Shown: piece after piece, positions 36,101 through 44,406 of the stretch | Layout: every line of letters starts with the position of its first letter | Position numbering within the stretch: position 1 is the stretch's first letter | DNA from: JAUIAI01 sp041396685 | GTDB lineage: Bacteria > Pseudomonadota > Gammaproteobacteria > Burkholderiales > Burkholderiaceae_E | Length of the DNA: 64,000 nucleotides | Direction: 5' to 3' | Assembly (NCBI GenBank): GCA_041396685.1 | Contig: JAWKYD010000024.1 | Span: 20,933-84,932, forward strand | Made by a program: the position numbers and the translations under genes | Notes under the pieces: generated by a model | Databases searched by the model: none | What the model saw: only the letters and a program-made list of their open reading frames with translations | What the model was told of the DNA's origin: nothing

Positions 36101-36111
36101 GTATTTCCACC

Positions 36112-37398
36112 ATGAGCTCAGATGTCAATGACTTGCCGCCGGCAGCCACGCGCGACGCCTGCCTCGCGATGGACGAACGCGACACCCTCGCCGCGCATCG
36201 AGAGGCATTCTCGATACCACCGGGCCTGATCTATCTCGACGGCAACTCGCTGGGACCGCTGCCGGTGGCGACGCGCCGGCGCCTGCGCGAAGTCGTCGAC
36301 GACGAATGGGGCCGTGGCCTGATCGCGAGCTGGAACAGCGCCGGCTGGATCGACGCCCCGGCGCGTGTCGGTGACAAGATCGCCCGCCTGATCGGTGCGG
36401 CGCCCGGCCAGGTGGTGGCTGCCGACAGCACCTCGATCAATCTGTACAAGGTGTTGTCGGCTGCCCTGAAATTGCGGCCCGACCGACGCGTGATCGTTTC
36501 CGAGCGCGGCAATTTCCCCACCGATCTCTACATCGCGCAAGGTCTGATCGCGCAGCTCGATGCCGGCCACACGCTGCGCCTGGTCGAGCGCGACGCGCTC
36601 GATGGCGCGATCGACGATTCGGTCGCCGCCGTGATGCTGACCCAGGTCGACTATCGCACCGGGCACCGCCTGCCGATGGCATCCGTCACGGCGCGCGCGC
36701 ACGCTGCCGGGGCGCTCATGATCTGGGATCTCGCCCATTCGGCCGGAGCGTTTCCGGTCGCGCTCGATGACGCACATGCCGATTTCGCGATCGGCTGCAG
36801 TTACAAGTATCTGAACGGTGGCCCGGGCGCAACGGCGTTCTTGTACGTTGCCGCACGCCATCAGCAGAGTTTCCTGCAACCGCTGACCGGCTGGCTCGGC
36901 CATGCGGCACCGTTCGCGTTCGAAACCGGTTACCGACCGGCAGACGGCATCGGCCGCGCATTGTGCGGTACGCCCCCGATTCTTTCGTTGAGCGCCGCCG
37001 AGTGCGGGGTGGACACCTTGCTGGCCACCCTGCCGGATGGCGGCCTTGCCGCACTGCACGCCAAGGCCTGCTCGCTGATCGACGTTTTCGTGTCCGTCGC
37101 GCTGGCGGGCGGCGCGCGTCACGGCCTGCGTTGCGTGACACCGGCCGCGCCGGCCGATCGCGGCAGTCAGGCCAGCTTCGTGCTACCCGATGGCGACCAG
37201 GCTCATGCGGTCGTGCAAGCACTGATCGCCGAAGGGGTCGTCGGCGACTTTCGCGCACCCGACATCCTGCGCTTCGGGTTCGCGCCGCTCTATCTTCGTC
37301 ATGTCGACGCTTACGATGCCGCCACCCGCCTGGTGGACATTCTCGAAACAGGCCGATGGCGCGAACCCCGATTCCTCGCACGCAAGGCGGTGACCTGA
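36112..37398 (+). CDS. kynU: Kynureninase
   Basis: A 428-residue PLP enzyme that splits kynurenine into anthranilate and alanine. Motifs: YLDGNSLGPLP near the start, DEWGRGLIASWNSAGWID, IWDLAHSAGAFPVALD, and the Schiff-base Lys232 in GCSYKYLNGGPGA. Kynureninase-specific stretches include FPTDLYIAQGL. Length is usual. It leads the plus-strand unit kynU-kynA-thioesterase-Rid-acyl-CoA dehydrogenase, divergent from the 2-aminobenzoyl-CoA enzyme. Confidence 0.95.
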   Translation: MSSDVNDLPPAATRDACLAMDERDTLAAHREAFSIPPGLIYLDGNSLGPLPVATRRRLREVVDDEWGRGLIASWNSAGWIDAPARVGDKIARLIGAAPGQVVAADSTSINLYKVLSAALKLRPDRRVIVSERGNFPTDLYIAQGLIAQLDAGHTLRLVERDALDGAIDDSVAAVMLTQVDYRTGHRLPMASVTARAHAAGALMIWDLAHSAGAFPVALDDAHADFAIGCSYKYLNGGPGATAFLYVAARHQQSFLQPLTGWLGHAAPFAFETGYRPADGIGRALCGTPPILSLSAAECGVDTLLATLPDGGLAALHAKACSLIDVFVSVALAGGARHGLRCVTPAAPADRGSQASFVLPDGDQAHAVVQALIAEGVVGDFRAPDILRFGFAPLYLRHVDAYDAATRLVDILETGRWREPRFLARKAVT

Positions 37399-37495
37399 TG
37401 CGGTACACGACGATGATCCGGCATGCGCGCCGCGCGATGTCGGTGGCACGCCCCGCCCCCGGCGTGCCGGCAGGTCGGCTCGACGGAGGCAGGCG

Positions 37496-38320
37496 ATGAG
37501 CGAGCGATTCGAAGACGCGCGGCTCGATTATTCGGCCACGATGACCTACGGCGACTACCTGCAGCTGGACCGCGTACTCGATGCGCAGTCGCTGCGCAGC
37601 GGCGATCCCAACGAGTTGCTTTTCATCATCCAGCACCAGACCAGTGAACTGTGGATGAAGCTGGCGATCCATGAATTGCGTCTCGCGCGTGACGCGATCC
37701 GGGCATCGAGCATGTCCAGCGCATTCAAGACCCTGGCCAGGGTGTCGCGCATCATGGAGCAACTCGTGCAGGCGTGGAACGTCCTGTCCACGCTCACGCC
37801 GTCCGAATATTCGCGGCTGCGCGCCTCGCTGGGTGAATCCTCGGGCTTCCAGTCCTATCAATACAGGATCATCGAGTTCCTGCTCGGCAACAAGAACCCG
37901 GTCATGCTCAAGGCCCACGAGCACCGACCGGATCTGCTCGCGCAGGTGCGCCAGGCGCTCGACGAACCATCGATCTACGACGAGGCCATCCGCCTGCTGG
38001 CTCGTGAGGGCTTCGCCATCGCCGATCACCAGCTACAGCGCGATTTCTCGCGCGCGCGCCAGCCCGACCCCTCGGTGGCCGCCGCTTGGCTCGCCGTGTA
38101 TGGCGATCCCGAGGCCCACTGGGCCCTCTACGAGCTCGCGGAGGAGTTGGTCGACCTCGAAGACGCGTTCCGTCAGTGGCGCTTCCGCCATGCGACCACG
38201 GTCGAGCGTGTCATCGGTTTCAAGCGCGGCACTGGCGGAACCGCCGGCGTCTCCTATCTGCGCAAGATGCTCGACGTGGTGCTGTTCCCGGAGCTCTGGC
38301 AGATCCGCACCGATCTCTGA
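37496..38320 (+). CDS. kynA: Tryptophan 2,3-dioxygenase
   Basis: A 274-residue haem enzyme that opens the indole ring of tryptophan to N-formylkynurenine. Recognisable stretches: LDYSATMTYGDYLQLDRVLDAQ, ELLFIIQHQTSELWMKLAIHEL, GFQSYQYRIIEFLLGNKN and the C-terminal RHATTVERVIGFKRGTGGTAGVSYLRKMLD, which contains the distal haem-ligand His. The start follows GGAGGCAGGCG. No formamidase (kynB), needed between the two kyn enzymes, lies in the window. Confidence 0.95.
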   Translation: MSERFEDARLDYSATMTYGDYLQLDRVLDAQSLRSGDPNELLFIIQHQTSELWMKLAIHELRLARDAIRASSMSSAFKTLARVSRIMEQLVQAWNVLSTLTPSEYSRLRASLGESSGFQSYQYRIIEFLLGNKNPVMLKAHEHRPDLLAQVRQALDEPSIYDEAIRLLAREGFAIADHQLQRDFSRARQPDPSVAAAWLAVYGDPEAHWALYELAEELVDLEDAFRQWRFRHATTVERVIGFKRGTGGTAGVSYLRKMLDVVLFPELWQIRTDL

Positions 38321-38336
38321 AACGTCGCGCCTCGAC

Positions 38337-38753
38337 ATGGAATTCGTCCGCAGCTACCTGATTCGATTTGCTCATTGCGATCCGGCCGGGATCGTCTTCT
38401 ATCCGCGCTACTTCGGCCTGTTCAACGACCACGTCGAAGATTGGTTCAACGAGGCCCTCGGTGCCGACTTCGCGGCGCTGCATCGCGACCGCCACCTCGG
38501 CGTGCCGACCGTGCACATCGAGTGCGACTTCGCGAATCCGACCTATCAAGGCGAGACGCTCGATCTGGCGCTGCAGGTCGAACGCATCGGACGGGCATCG
38601 GTGACGCTCGTGCGCCAGGCCCGCTGCGGTGACGACGTGCGCGTACGGATGCGTCAGGTGCTGGCCTGTGTGAGCATGGAGGGCAACCGTGCGCTGCCCT
38701 GGCCCGACGACCTGCGCAGCGCAATGGCCGGCTTTCTGGTCGGCCCCGAATGA
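38337..38753 (+). CDS. Hotdog-fold acyl-CoA thioesterase (4-hydroxybenzoyl-CoA thioesterase type)
   Basis: A 138-residue enzyme with the 4-HBT motif HCDPAGIVFYPRYFGLFNDHVEDWF, including catalytic Asp15. The family hydrolyses aryl-CoA or acyl-CoA esters. Homologs occur in the anthranilate (abm) cluster of Azoarcus, where a thioesterase is thought to recover CoA from stalled aminobenzoyl-CoA. It starts 16 bp after kynA and continues that unit. Confidence 0.85.
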   Translation: MEFVRSYLIRFAHCDPAGIVFYPRYFGLFNDHVEDWFNEALGADFAALHRDRHLGVPTVHIECDFANPTYQGETLDLALQVERIGRASVTLVRQARCGDDVRVRMRQVLACVSMEGNRALPWPDDLRSAMAGFLVGPE

Positions 38754-38853
38754 TCGATCCGCCGGTCCGCCGCAATGTCGCTCCACCTGCACCGGAGCGC
38801 GTCATCGACGGACACGGCGGGCGCAACCCAGGTAACGAATCGGAGACTCATCA

Positions 38854-39264
38854 GTGAACATCCTGCAACCCCCGGGCTGGGCCAAGCCCAAGGGCTACAG
38901 CAACGGCATCGCCGCGCGCGGCACCTTGATATCGGTTGCCGGCCAGATCGGCTGGACCGCCGAGTGCAAATTCGAACGACACGATTTCGCGGGTCAGGCC
39001 GAGCAGGCCCTGCGCAATATCGTGGCGGTGTTGGCGGAGGCCGGCGCGCGGCCCGAGCACATCGTACGCATGACCTGGTACGTCACCGACAAGCAGCAGT
39101 ATCTCGGCGCGGGACGCGAGCTCGGTCAGGCCTATCGCTCACTGATGCAGGGCGCCGACGGCAAGACCCACTATCCGGCCATGACGGCGGTCGAGGTCAA
39201 TGCGTTGATCGAGGACGAGGCACTGGTGGAGATCGAGGTCACCGCCGTGCTGCCGGACGCCTGA
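38854..39264 (+). CDS. Rid-family (RidA/YjgF-like) protein lacking the catalytic arginine
   Basis: A 136-residue Rid-family protein (SVAGQIGWTA, AEQALRNIVAVLAEAGARPEHIVRMTWYV, and the C-terminal VEIEVTAVLP). Classical RidA uses an arginine in the PARSCVEV segment to hydrolyse imines; here this reads PAMTAVEV, so the Arg is replaced by Met. It therefore falls in the divergent Rid groups with other or unknown activities. Its place in a ring-oxidation cluster suggests an imine or enamine intermediate of the aminobenzoyl-CoA route as a target, which is inference. Confidence 0.82.
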   Translation: MNILQPPGWAKPKGYSNGIAARGTLISVAGQIGWTAECKFERHDFAGQAEQALRNIVAVLAEAGARPEHIVRMTWYVTDKQQYLGAGRELGQAYRSLMQGADGKTHYPAMTAVEVNALIEDEALVEIEVTAVLPDA

Positions 39265-39386
39265 CGACGGCGACGGCCGGCCCGGCGAACGCCGTGCCCG
39301 TGGACTGTGTGCGGGGCGTGAGAGCAGGCCCCGCCCAATTGATCGATAATCGACGACCGACCGAATTCAGACAAGGAGCCGACACC

Positions 39387-40592
39387 ATGGCAAGCCCCGC
39401 AGGCGGCAAACCGGTTTTCAAGTGGGAAGACCCGTTGCTGCTGGACGATCAGCTCACCGAAGACGAGCGAATGGTGCGCGATGCCGCGCACGACTATTGC
39501 CAGGGCAGGCTGTCGCCGCGTGTACTGGAAGCGTTTCGCCATGAAAAGTGCGATCCGGAGATCTTTCCCGAGATGGGCGCACTCGGCCTGCTCGGGCCGA
39601 CCATTCCCGAGCAATACGGCGGCCCGGGCCTGAATTACGTCAGCTACGGCCTGATCGCACGTGAAGTGGAGCGGGTCGACTCGGGCTACCGATCGATGAT
39701 GAGCGTGCAAAGCTCGCTGGTCATGGTTCCGATCTACGAGTTCGGATCCGAGGAGCAGCGCCGCAAGTATCTGCCCCGGCTCGCGAGCGGGGAATGGATC
39801 GGCTGTTTCGGCCTGACCGAGCCCAATCACGGTTCGGACCCCGGCTCGATGGACACCCGCGCGCGTGCGGTCGACGGCGGCTACGTGCTGACCGGCTCGA
39901 AGATGTGGATCTCGAACTCACCGATCGCCGACGTGTTCGTGGTCTGGGCAAAGTGCCAGGGCGGCGATCACGACGGCCGAATCAAGGGCTTCATCCTCGA
40001 GAAGGACATGAAGGGCCTTTCGGCGCCGGCCATTCACGGCAAGTTCGGCCTGCGCGCCTCCATCACGGGCGAAATCGTCATGGACGGTGTCGAGGTGTCC
40101 GAAGCCCAGCTGATGCCCGGCGTCGCCGGTCTGAAAGGACCGTTCACCTGCCTGAACTCGGCCCGTTACGGCATCGCCTGGGGAGCGCTCGGCGCGGCCG
40201 AAACCTGTTGGCACACGGCGCGCCAGTATGTGCTGGACCGCAAGCAGTTCGGCCGCCCGCTGGCGGCAAATCAGCTGATTCAGAAGAAGCTCGCCGACAT
40301 GCAGACCGAGATCACACTCGGCCTGCAGGGCTGCCTGCGCCTGGGGCGCCTGAAGGACGAGGGCAAGGCGGCGGTCGAGATCACCTCGATCATGAAGCGC
40401 AACTCCTGCGGCAAGGCCCTCGAGGTGGCCCGGCTCGCGCGTGACATGCTGGGCGGCAACGGCATCAGCGACGAATTCGGCGTGATTCGGCACATGGTGA
40501 ACCTCGAGGTGGTCAACACCTACGAGGGTACGCACGATGTGCACGCGCTGATCCTGGGTCGCGCGCAAACCGGCATCCAGGCCTTTTCCTGA
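39387..40592 (+). CDS. gcdH: Glutaryl-CoA dehydrogenase-type acyl-CoA dehydrogenase
   Basis: A 401-residue flavoenzyme. GcdH hallmarks: FKWEDPLLLDDQLTEDERMVRDAA at the start, GCFGLTEPNHGSDPGSM, MKRNSCGKALEVARLARDMLGGNGISDEF and TYEGTHDVHALILGRAQTGIQAF with the catalytic Glu near residue 380. It oxidises and decarboxylates glutaryl-CoA to crotonyl-CoA in lysine, tryptophan and aromatic breakdown. The start has AAGGAG seven bases upstream. A role in completing the aminobenzoyl-CoA route is plausible but not shown by sequence. Confidence 0.9.
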   Translation: MASPAGGKPVFKWEDPLLLDDQLTEDERMVRDAAHDYCQGRLSPRVLEAFRHEKCDPEIFPEMGALGLLGPTIPEQYGGPGLNYVSYGLIAREVERVDSGYRSMMSVQSSLVMVPIYEFGSEEQRRKYLPRLASGEWIGCFGLTEPNHGSDPGSMDTRARAVDGGYVLTGSKMWISNSPIADVFVVWAKCQGGDHDGRIKGFILEKDMKGLSAPAIHGKFGLRASITGEIVMDGVEVSEAQLMPGVAGLKGPFTCLNSARYGIAWGALGAAETCWHTARQYVLDRKQFGRPLAANQLIQKKLADMQTEITLGLQGCLRLGRLKDEGKAAVEITSIMKRNSCGKALEVARLARDMLGGNGISDEFGVIRHMVNLEVVNTYEGTHDVHALILGRAQTGIQAFS

Positions 40593-40651
40593 ACCCCTCG
40601 TCGTCACTGCGCGCCGGCGGCCAGGGGCGCTATTTCTCGCACGACCAGATC

Positions 40652-42094
40652 ATGGCGGTGCTGCCGGGCCTCGTGCTCGGCATGTTCCTGGCCGCCCTCG
40701 ACCAAACGATCGTCTCGATCGCTCTGTACACGATCGCGCGCGATCTGCACGGCGAGGCGCTCATGCCGTGGGTCGTCTCCGGCTACCTGATCGTCGCCAC
40801 GGTTGCCACGCCGGTCTACGGGAAATTGTCGGATCTGTACGGCCGCTGGCCGGTTTTGTCGACCGCGATCGGCATCTATCTGGCGGCGTCGTTGGCCAGC
40901 ACCCTGGCGCAGTCGATGCCCCAGTTGCTGGCCTTCCGTCTGATCCAGGGTCTCGGCGGCGGCGGTTTGATCGTGCTGGTGCAGACGATCGTCGCGGACA
41001 TCGTCGAGCGCCGTCATCGCGGTCGCTACCAGGCATGGCTGTCCGGTGCGTTCGCGGTGGCGGCGGTGACCGGACCGATCGTCGGCGGCGTGCTGGCGCA
41101 GTACGTCAGTTGGCGGGCGGTGTTCGTCCTCAACCTGCCGCTGGGCCTTCTCGCGTGGTGGAATCTGCGCCGCGGCCTGCGATCGTTGCCACGCGGGCGG
41201 CCTGGCAAGCCCGTCGATTTCCTGGGCGCGGCCTTGCTTGCCGTGGTGTTGACGTCCTTCATGCTCGCGCTGCTTTCCATCGGCCGCGGCCAGGGGCCGT
41301 TCGAGTCCGGACCAATGACCGGACTCGTCGTCTCCCTGCTGGCAGCGCTCGCCCTGGCCCAGCGTGAGCGCCTTGCGCCCGACCCCCTGTTGCCACCGCA
41401 GTTGTTTCGCAATCGCACGGTGATGCTTTGCTGCGCGATTCTCGGTGCGAATTTCTTCGTGCTCTACGGTGGCCAGATCCTCGCCCCCTTGGCCCTGCAG
41501 ACCGTCGGCGGCCTGCCGGCGGGCCGGGTTGCCGTGACGATGCTGCCACTGACGCTGGGTGTGCCGGTGGGCTCCTACATCAGCGGCAAGGTCATGCTCG
41601 GCGCGATGCGGCAACGTCTGCTGCTCGGCATCGGCTCGACGATGTCGACCGCGGGCGCGGCCATGCTGGCCACCATCACGCTCGCCCCCGGCTGGCCCGT
41701 GGCGCTCGCGCTGGTCCTGACCGGCCTGGGCATCGGCATGTGCATCCCCGCCACCATGGTCGCCGTCCAGTGGGCCGTACCCGCCGAACAAATCGGCATC
41801 GCCACGGCCGTATCCGGCGTGTTTCGAACGCTTGGCGGAGCGCTCGGCATTGCCGCATTGAGCGCCGTGCTGTTCGCGGTGCTGGCCAGCGGCGGTGTCG
41901 ATGGCGCCCTGCGTGATCAGGACGCCGCACTGCGCCTGGCCGAGATCTCACCGGACGTGCTGCACGGTGGTTTTCAGCGCGCGTTCGCGCTGGCCGCGGC
42001 ACTGGCCGTGATCGCCGCGATTTTGTCGCGCTGGCTCGACCCCACGACCGCCCACGAGCCGGCCCAGGGCGACCAGGGCCGCTCGCCGGGCTGA
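40652..42094 (+). CDS. MFS exporter, DHA2 (EmrB/QacA) 14-segment type
   Basis: A 480-residue inner-membrane antiporter, 14 predicted membrane segments. Family motifs: FLAALDQTIVSIALYTIARDL in segment 1, GKLSDLYGRWPV (motif A), and LIQGLGGGGLIVL. Probable role: proton-driven export of drugs or metabolites; the substrate is unknown. No EmrA-type partner is present. In-frame codons upstream of ATG 40652 read RYFSHDQI, a stretch usual for the family, so the true start may be a non-ATG codon further 5'. Confidence 0.88.
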   Translation: MAVLPGLVLGMFLAALDQTIVSIALYTIARDLHGEALMPWVVSGYLIVATVATPVYGKLSDLYGRWPVLSTAIGIYLAASLASTLAQSMPQLLAFRLIQGLGGGGLIVLVQTIVADIVERRHRGRYQAWLSGAFAVAAVTGPIVGGVLAQYVSWRAVFVLNLPLGLLAWWNLRRGLRSLPRGRPGKPVDFLGAALLAVVLTSFMLALLSIGRGQGPFESGPMTGLVVSLLAALALAQRERLAPDPLLPPQLFRNRTVMLCCAILGANFFVLYGGQILAPLALQTVGGLPAGRVAVTMLPLTLGVPVGSYISGKVMLGAMRQRLLLGIGSTMSTAGAAMLATITLAPGWPVALALVLTGLGIGMCIPATMVAVQWAVPAEQIGIATAVSGVFRTLGGALGIAALSAVLFAVLASGGVDGALRDQDAALRLAEISPDVLHGGFQRAFALAAALAVIAAILSRWLDPTTAHEPAQGDQGRSPG

Positions 42095-42177
42095 TGGTCA
42101 ACGGTTGGCCCGCATGTCTCACCGATTCGCGTACTGATCGCGACGTGAATCGATTTCAAAGCGGATGTCGAGAAGGC

Positions 42178-42198
42178 GCCCAGACTGGCTGTCTGGGC
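42178..42198. repeat. Perfect inverted repeat between the MFS gene and otnK
   Basis: GCCCAGAC (42178-42185), a 5-nt spacer, GTCTGGGC (42191-42198). No T run follows on either strand, so an intrinsic terminator is doubtful; an operator or a structured leader is equally possible. It lies 105 bases before otnK. Confidence 0.5.
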
Positions 42199-42302
42199 AG
42201 CTGAGCGGAATTCGCTTCGGGATCAAGGCACCAGACGAGCAAGCGTGAATCGGTGAGACAGGCGGGTTAGGATTGACGAATCCGATCCCGACGGAGAAGC
42301 GC

Positions 42303-43580
42303 ATGCTGCTGGGCTGCATCGCCGACGATTTCACCGGCGCCACCGATCTCGCCAACAACCTGGTGCGCGCCGGCATGCGCACGGTCCAGACCATCGGTGT
42401 GCCCCTTGACGCGCGGGTGCCCGATGCCGACGCCGTCGTGGTCGCACTGAAATCGCGCACGACGCCGGCCAACGAGGCCGTCACCGATTCTCTGGCAGCG
42501 CTCGATTGGCTGCGAGCGAACGGTTGCCGGCAGTTCTACTTCAAGTATTGCTCGACCTTCGACTCCACCGATGCCGGCAACATCGGTCCGGTGACCGAGG
42601 CATTGATGCGCGCGCTCGGGTCCGACTTCACCATCGCCTGCCCGGCGTTTCCTGCGGCCGGCCGCACCATCTACCGCGGCCACCTTTTCGTGGGTGACGT
42701 GCCGTTGTCCGAGTCGGGCATGCAGAATCATCCGCTCACGCCGATGACGGATGCCAATCTCGTGCGCGTACTGGGGCGCCAGATGCGCGAGAAGGTCGGC
42801 CTGATCGCGTACGACCGACTGGCGGCCGGCGTGGCGGCGACGCGCGCGCGCATCGCCGAGTTGCGCGCGCACGGCGTGCGCGCGGCGATCGCCGACGCAT
42901 TGCACGACGGCGATCTCATGGTGCTCGGCGAGGCCTGTGCCGACCTCACACTGGTCACGGCCGGCTCGGGGCTGGCCATCGGCCTGCCGCAGAACTTCCG
43001 TGCCCGGGGTTTGTTGTCGGACTCGGTTCGCGCCGACGCGATGCCGGCCGTCGCCGGTCCCGCGCTGGTGCTGGCCGGTAGCTGTTCGCAGACCACCTTG
43101 AGCCAGGTCGCCGACTTCGAGCGCGCTCATCCGGCGATTCGCCTCGACCCGCTTACCCTTGTCGAACGTCCCGCCGAAACGGTGCAGGCGGCGATCGCGT
43201 TCGCCCGCGATGCCCAGAATCGCGGCGCGGTGCCGATGATCTACGCCAGCGCCGCGCCCGAGGCGGTCCGTGATGCACAGACCCGGCTGGGCCAGGCACG
43301 CGCCGGCGCGGCGGTGGAAGAGGCGATGGCACACTGCGCGCTGGCGATGCGCGACGCCGGGACGCGTCGCTTCGTGGTGGCCGGCGGCGAGACCTCCGGC
43401 GCGGTGGTCAAGGCGCTTCAGGTGCAGGCATTGCGCATCGGCCCGCAGATCGACCCAGGTGTTCCCTGGACGGAGTCGCTGGGCGAACCGTCGCTGGCAA
43501 TCGCCCTCAAATCGGGCAACTTCGGCGCGGTGGACTTCTTCGCCAAGGCGCTGGCGATGCTGGACGAGCCCCGCGCATGA
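42303..43580 (+). CDS. otnK: 3-Oxo-tetronate 4-kinase (OtnK, DUF1537 family)
   Basis: A 425-residue four-carbon acid sugar kinase. N-terminal DUF1537: LLGCIADDFTGATDLANNLVRAGM, then FYFKYCSTFDSTDAGNIGPVTEAL; C-terminal nucleotide-binding domain with VVAGGETSGAVVKAL and SLAIALKSGNFG. It phosphorylates 3-oxo-tetronate derived from erythronate or threonate. Start 42303 has GGAG eight bases upstream. It overlaps otnC by four bases. The upstream dehydrogenase (LtnD type) and isomerase (OtnI) are not in the window. Confidence 0.88.
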   Translation: MLLGCIADDFTGATDLANNLVRAGMRTVQTIGVPLDARVPDADAVVVALKSRTTPANEAVTDSLAALDWLRANGCRQFYFKYCSTFDSTDAGNIGPVTEALMRALGSDFTIACPAFPAAGRTIYRGHLFVGDVPLSESGMQNHPLTPMTDANLVRVLGRQMREKVGLIAYDRLAAGVAATRARIAELRAHGVRAAIADALHDGDLMVLGEACADLTLVTAGSGLAIGLPQNFRARGLLSDSVRADAMPAVAGPALVLAGSCSQTTLSQVADFERAHPAIRLDPLTLVERPAETVQAAIAFARDAQNRGAVPMIYASAAPEAVRDAQTRLGQARAGAAVEEAMAHCALAMRDAGTRRFVVAGGETSGAVVKALQVQALRIGPQIDPGVPWTESLGEPSLAIALKSGNFGAVDFFAKALAMLDEPRA

Positions 43581-44230
43581 GTCATGTCAACACGCACGCC
43601 GATGTCAATCGGGCCCGCGAGGCCATCTGTGAGATCGGTCGCTCGCTGTTCGAGAGGGGTTACACCCATGGTTCGACTGGCAATATCAGCGTGCGCCACG
43701 GTGACGGCTACCTGATGACCCCCACCGGTGCGAGCCTCGGTCGCCTCGATCCGGCCCGCCTGTCGTGGCTGGACGAGCGCGGGCGTCACATCGAGGGCGA
43801 CAAACCCACCAAAGAGTCGTTCCTGCACACCGCCGTCTACGAACGGCGCGCCGCCGACGGCGCGGTCATTCACCTGCATGCCACGCACTCGACGGCGGTT
43901 TCCATCTTGGCCGATGTCGATCCGGACGACGTCCTGCCGCCCCTGACGGCGTACTACGTGATGCGGGTGGGCAAGCTGCCGTTGATCCCGTATTTCGCCC
44001 CCGGAGACATCGCCCTGGCCGAGGCCGTGCGCGAGCGCGCGGGCAGCCATCGTGCGGTGCTGCTCGCCAATCACGGGCCGGTCGTGGCCGGCACCGATCT
44101 GGCGGCCGCCTGCGACGCCATCGAGGAGTTGGAGGCGACCTCCCGTCTCTACCTGTTGCTGCGCGGCGCGCCCCTTCGACTTCTCGATGATTCGCAGGTT
44201 CGCGTGTTGCGACAACGGTTTGGCGCCTGA
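43577..44230 (+). CDS. otnC: 3-Oxo-tetronate 4-phosphate decarboxylase (OtnC, class II aldolase family)
   Basis: A 217-residue zinc enzyme of the aldolase II/araD fold: YTHGSTGNISVRHGDGYLMTPTGAS, VIHLHATHSTAVS (metal histidines) and AVLLANHGPVVAGTDLAAACDAIEELE. It decarboxylates the OtnK product to dihydroxyacetone phosphate, feeding triose metabolism and so connecting with glycerol use. L-fuculose-phosphate aldolases share the fold; the coupling to otnK decides the call. Confidence 0.87.
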   Translation: MSHVNTHADVNRAREAICEIGRSLFERGYTHGSTGNISVRHGDGYLMTPTGASLGRLDPARLSWLDERGRHIEGDKPTKESFLHTAVYERRAADGAVIHLHATHSTAVSILADVDPDDVLPPLTAYYVMRVGKLPLIPYFAPGDIALAEAVRERAGSHRAVLLANHGPVVAGTDLAAACDAIEELEATSRLYLLLRGAPLRLLDDSQVRVLRQRFGA

Positions 44231-44406
44231 ATTCGTTGTGTGGTCTCGTCCGGGGCCGAGCGTGCCGGTGCTCGTTGCCGCGGCCTCGTCCCCCGGTTGC
44301 CGAAACTTTGCGCAGTGCCGAGTTTGCGGTAACCTGCGACGCACTCGTGCGCGCAGGGACGCGTCGATTTGACTCGCGGTGTCGCGCCGCCTCAGGAGGA
44401 GAAACC

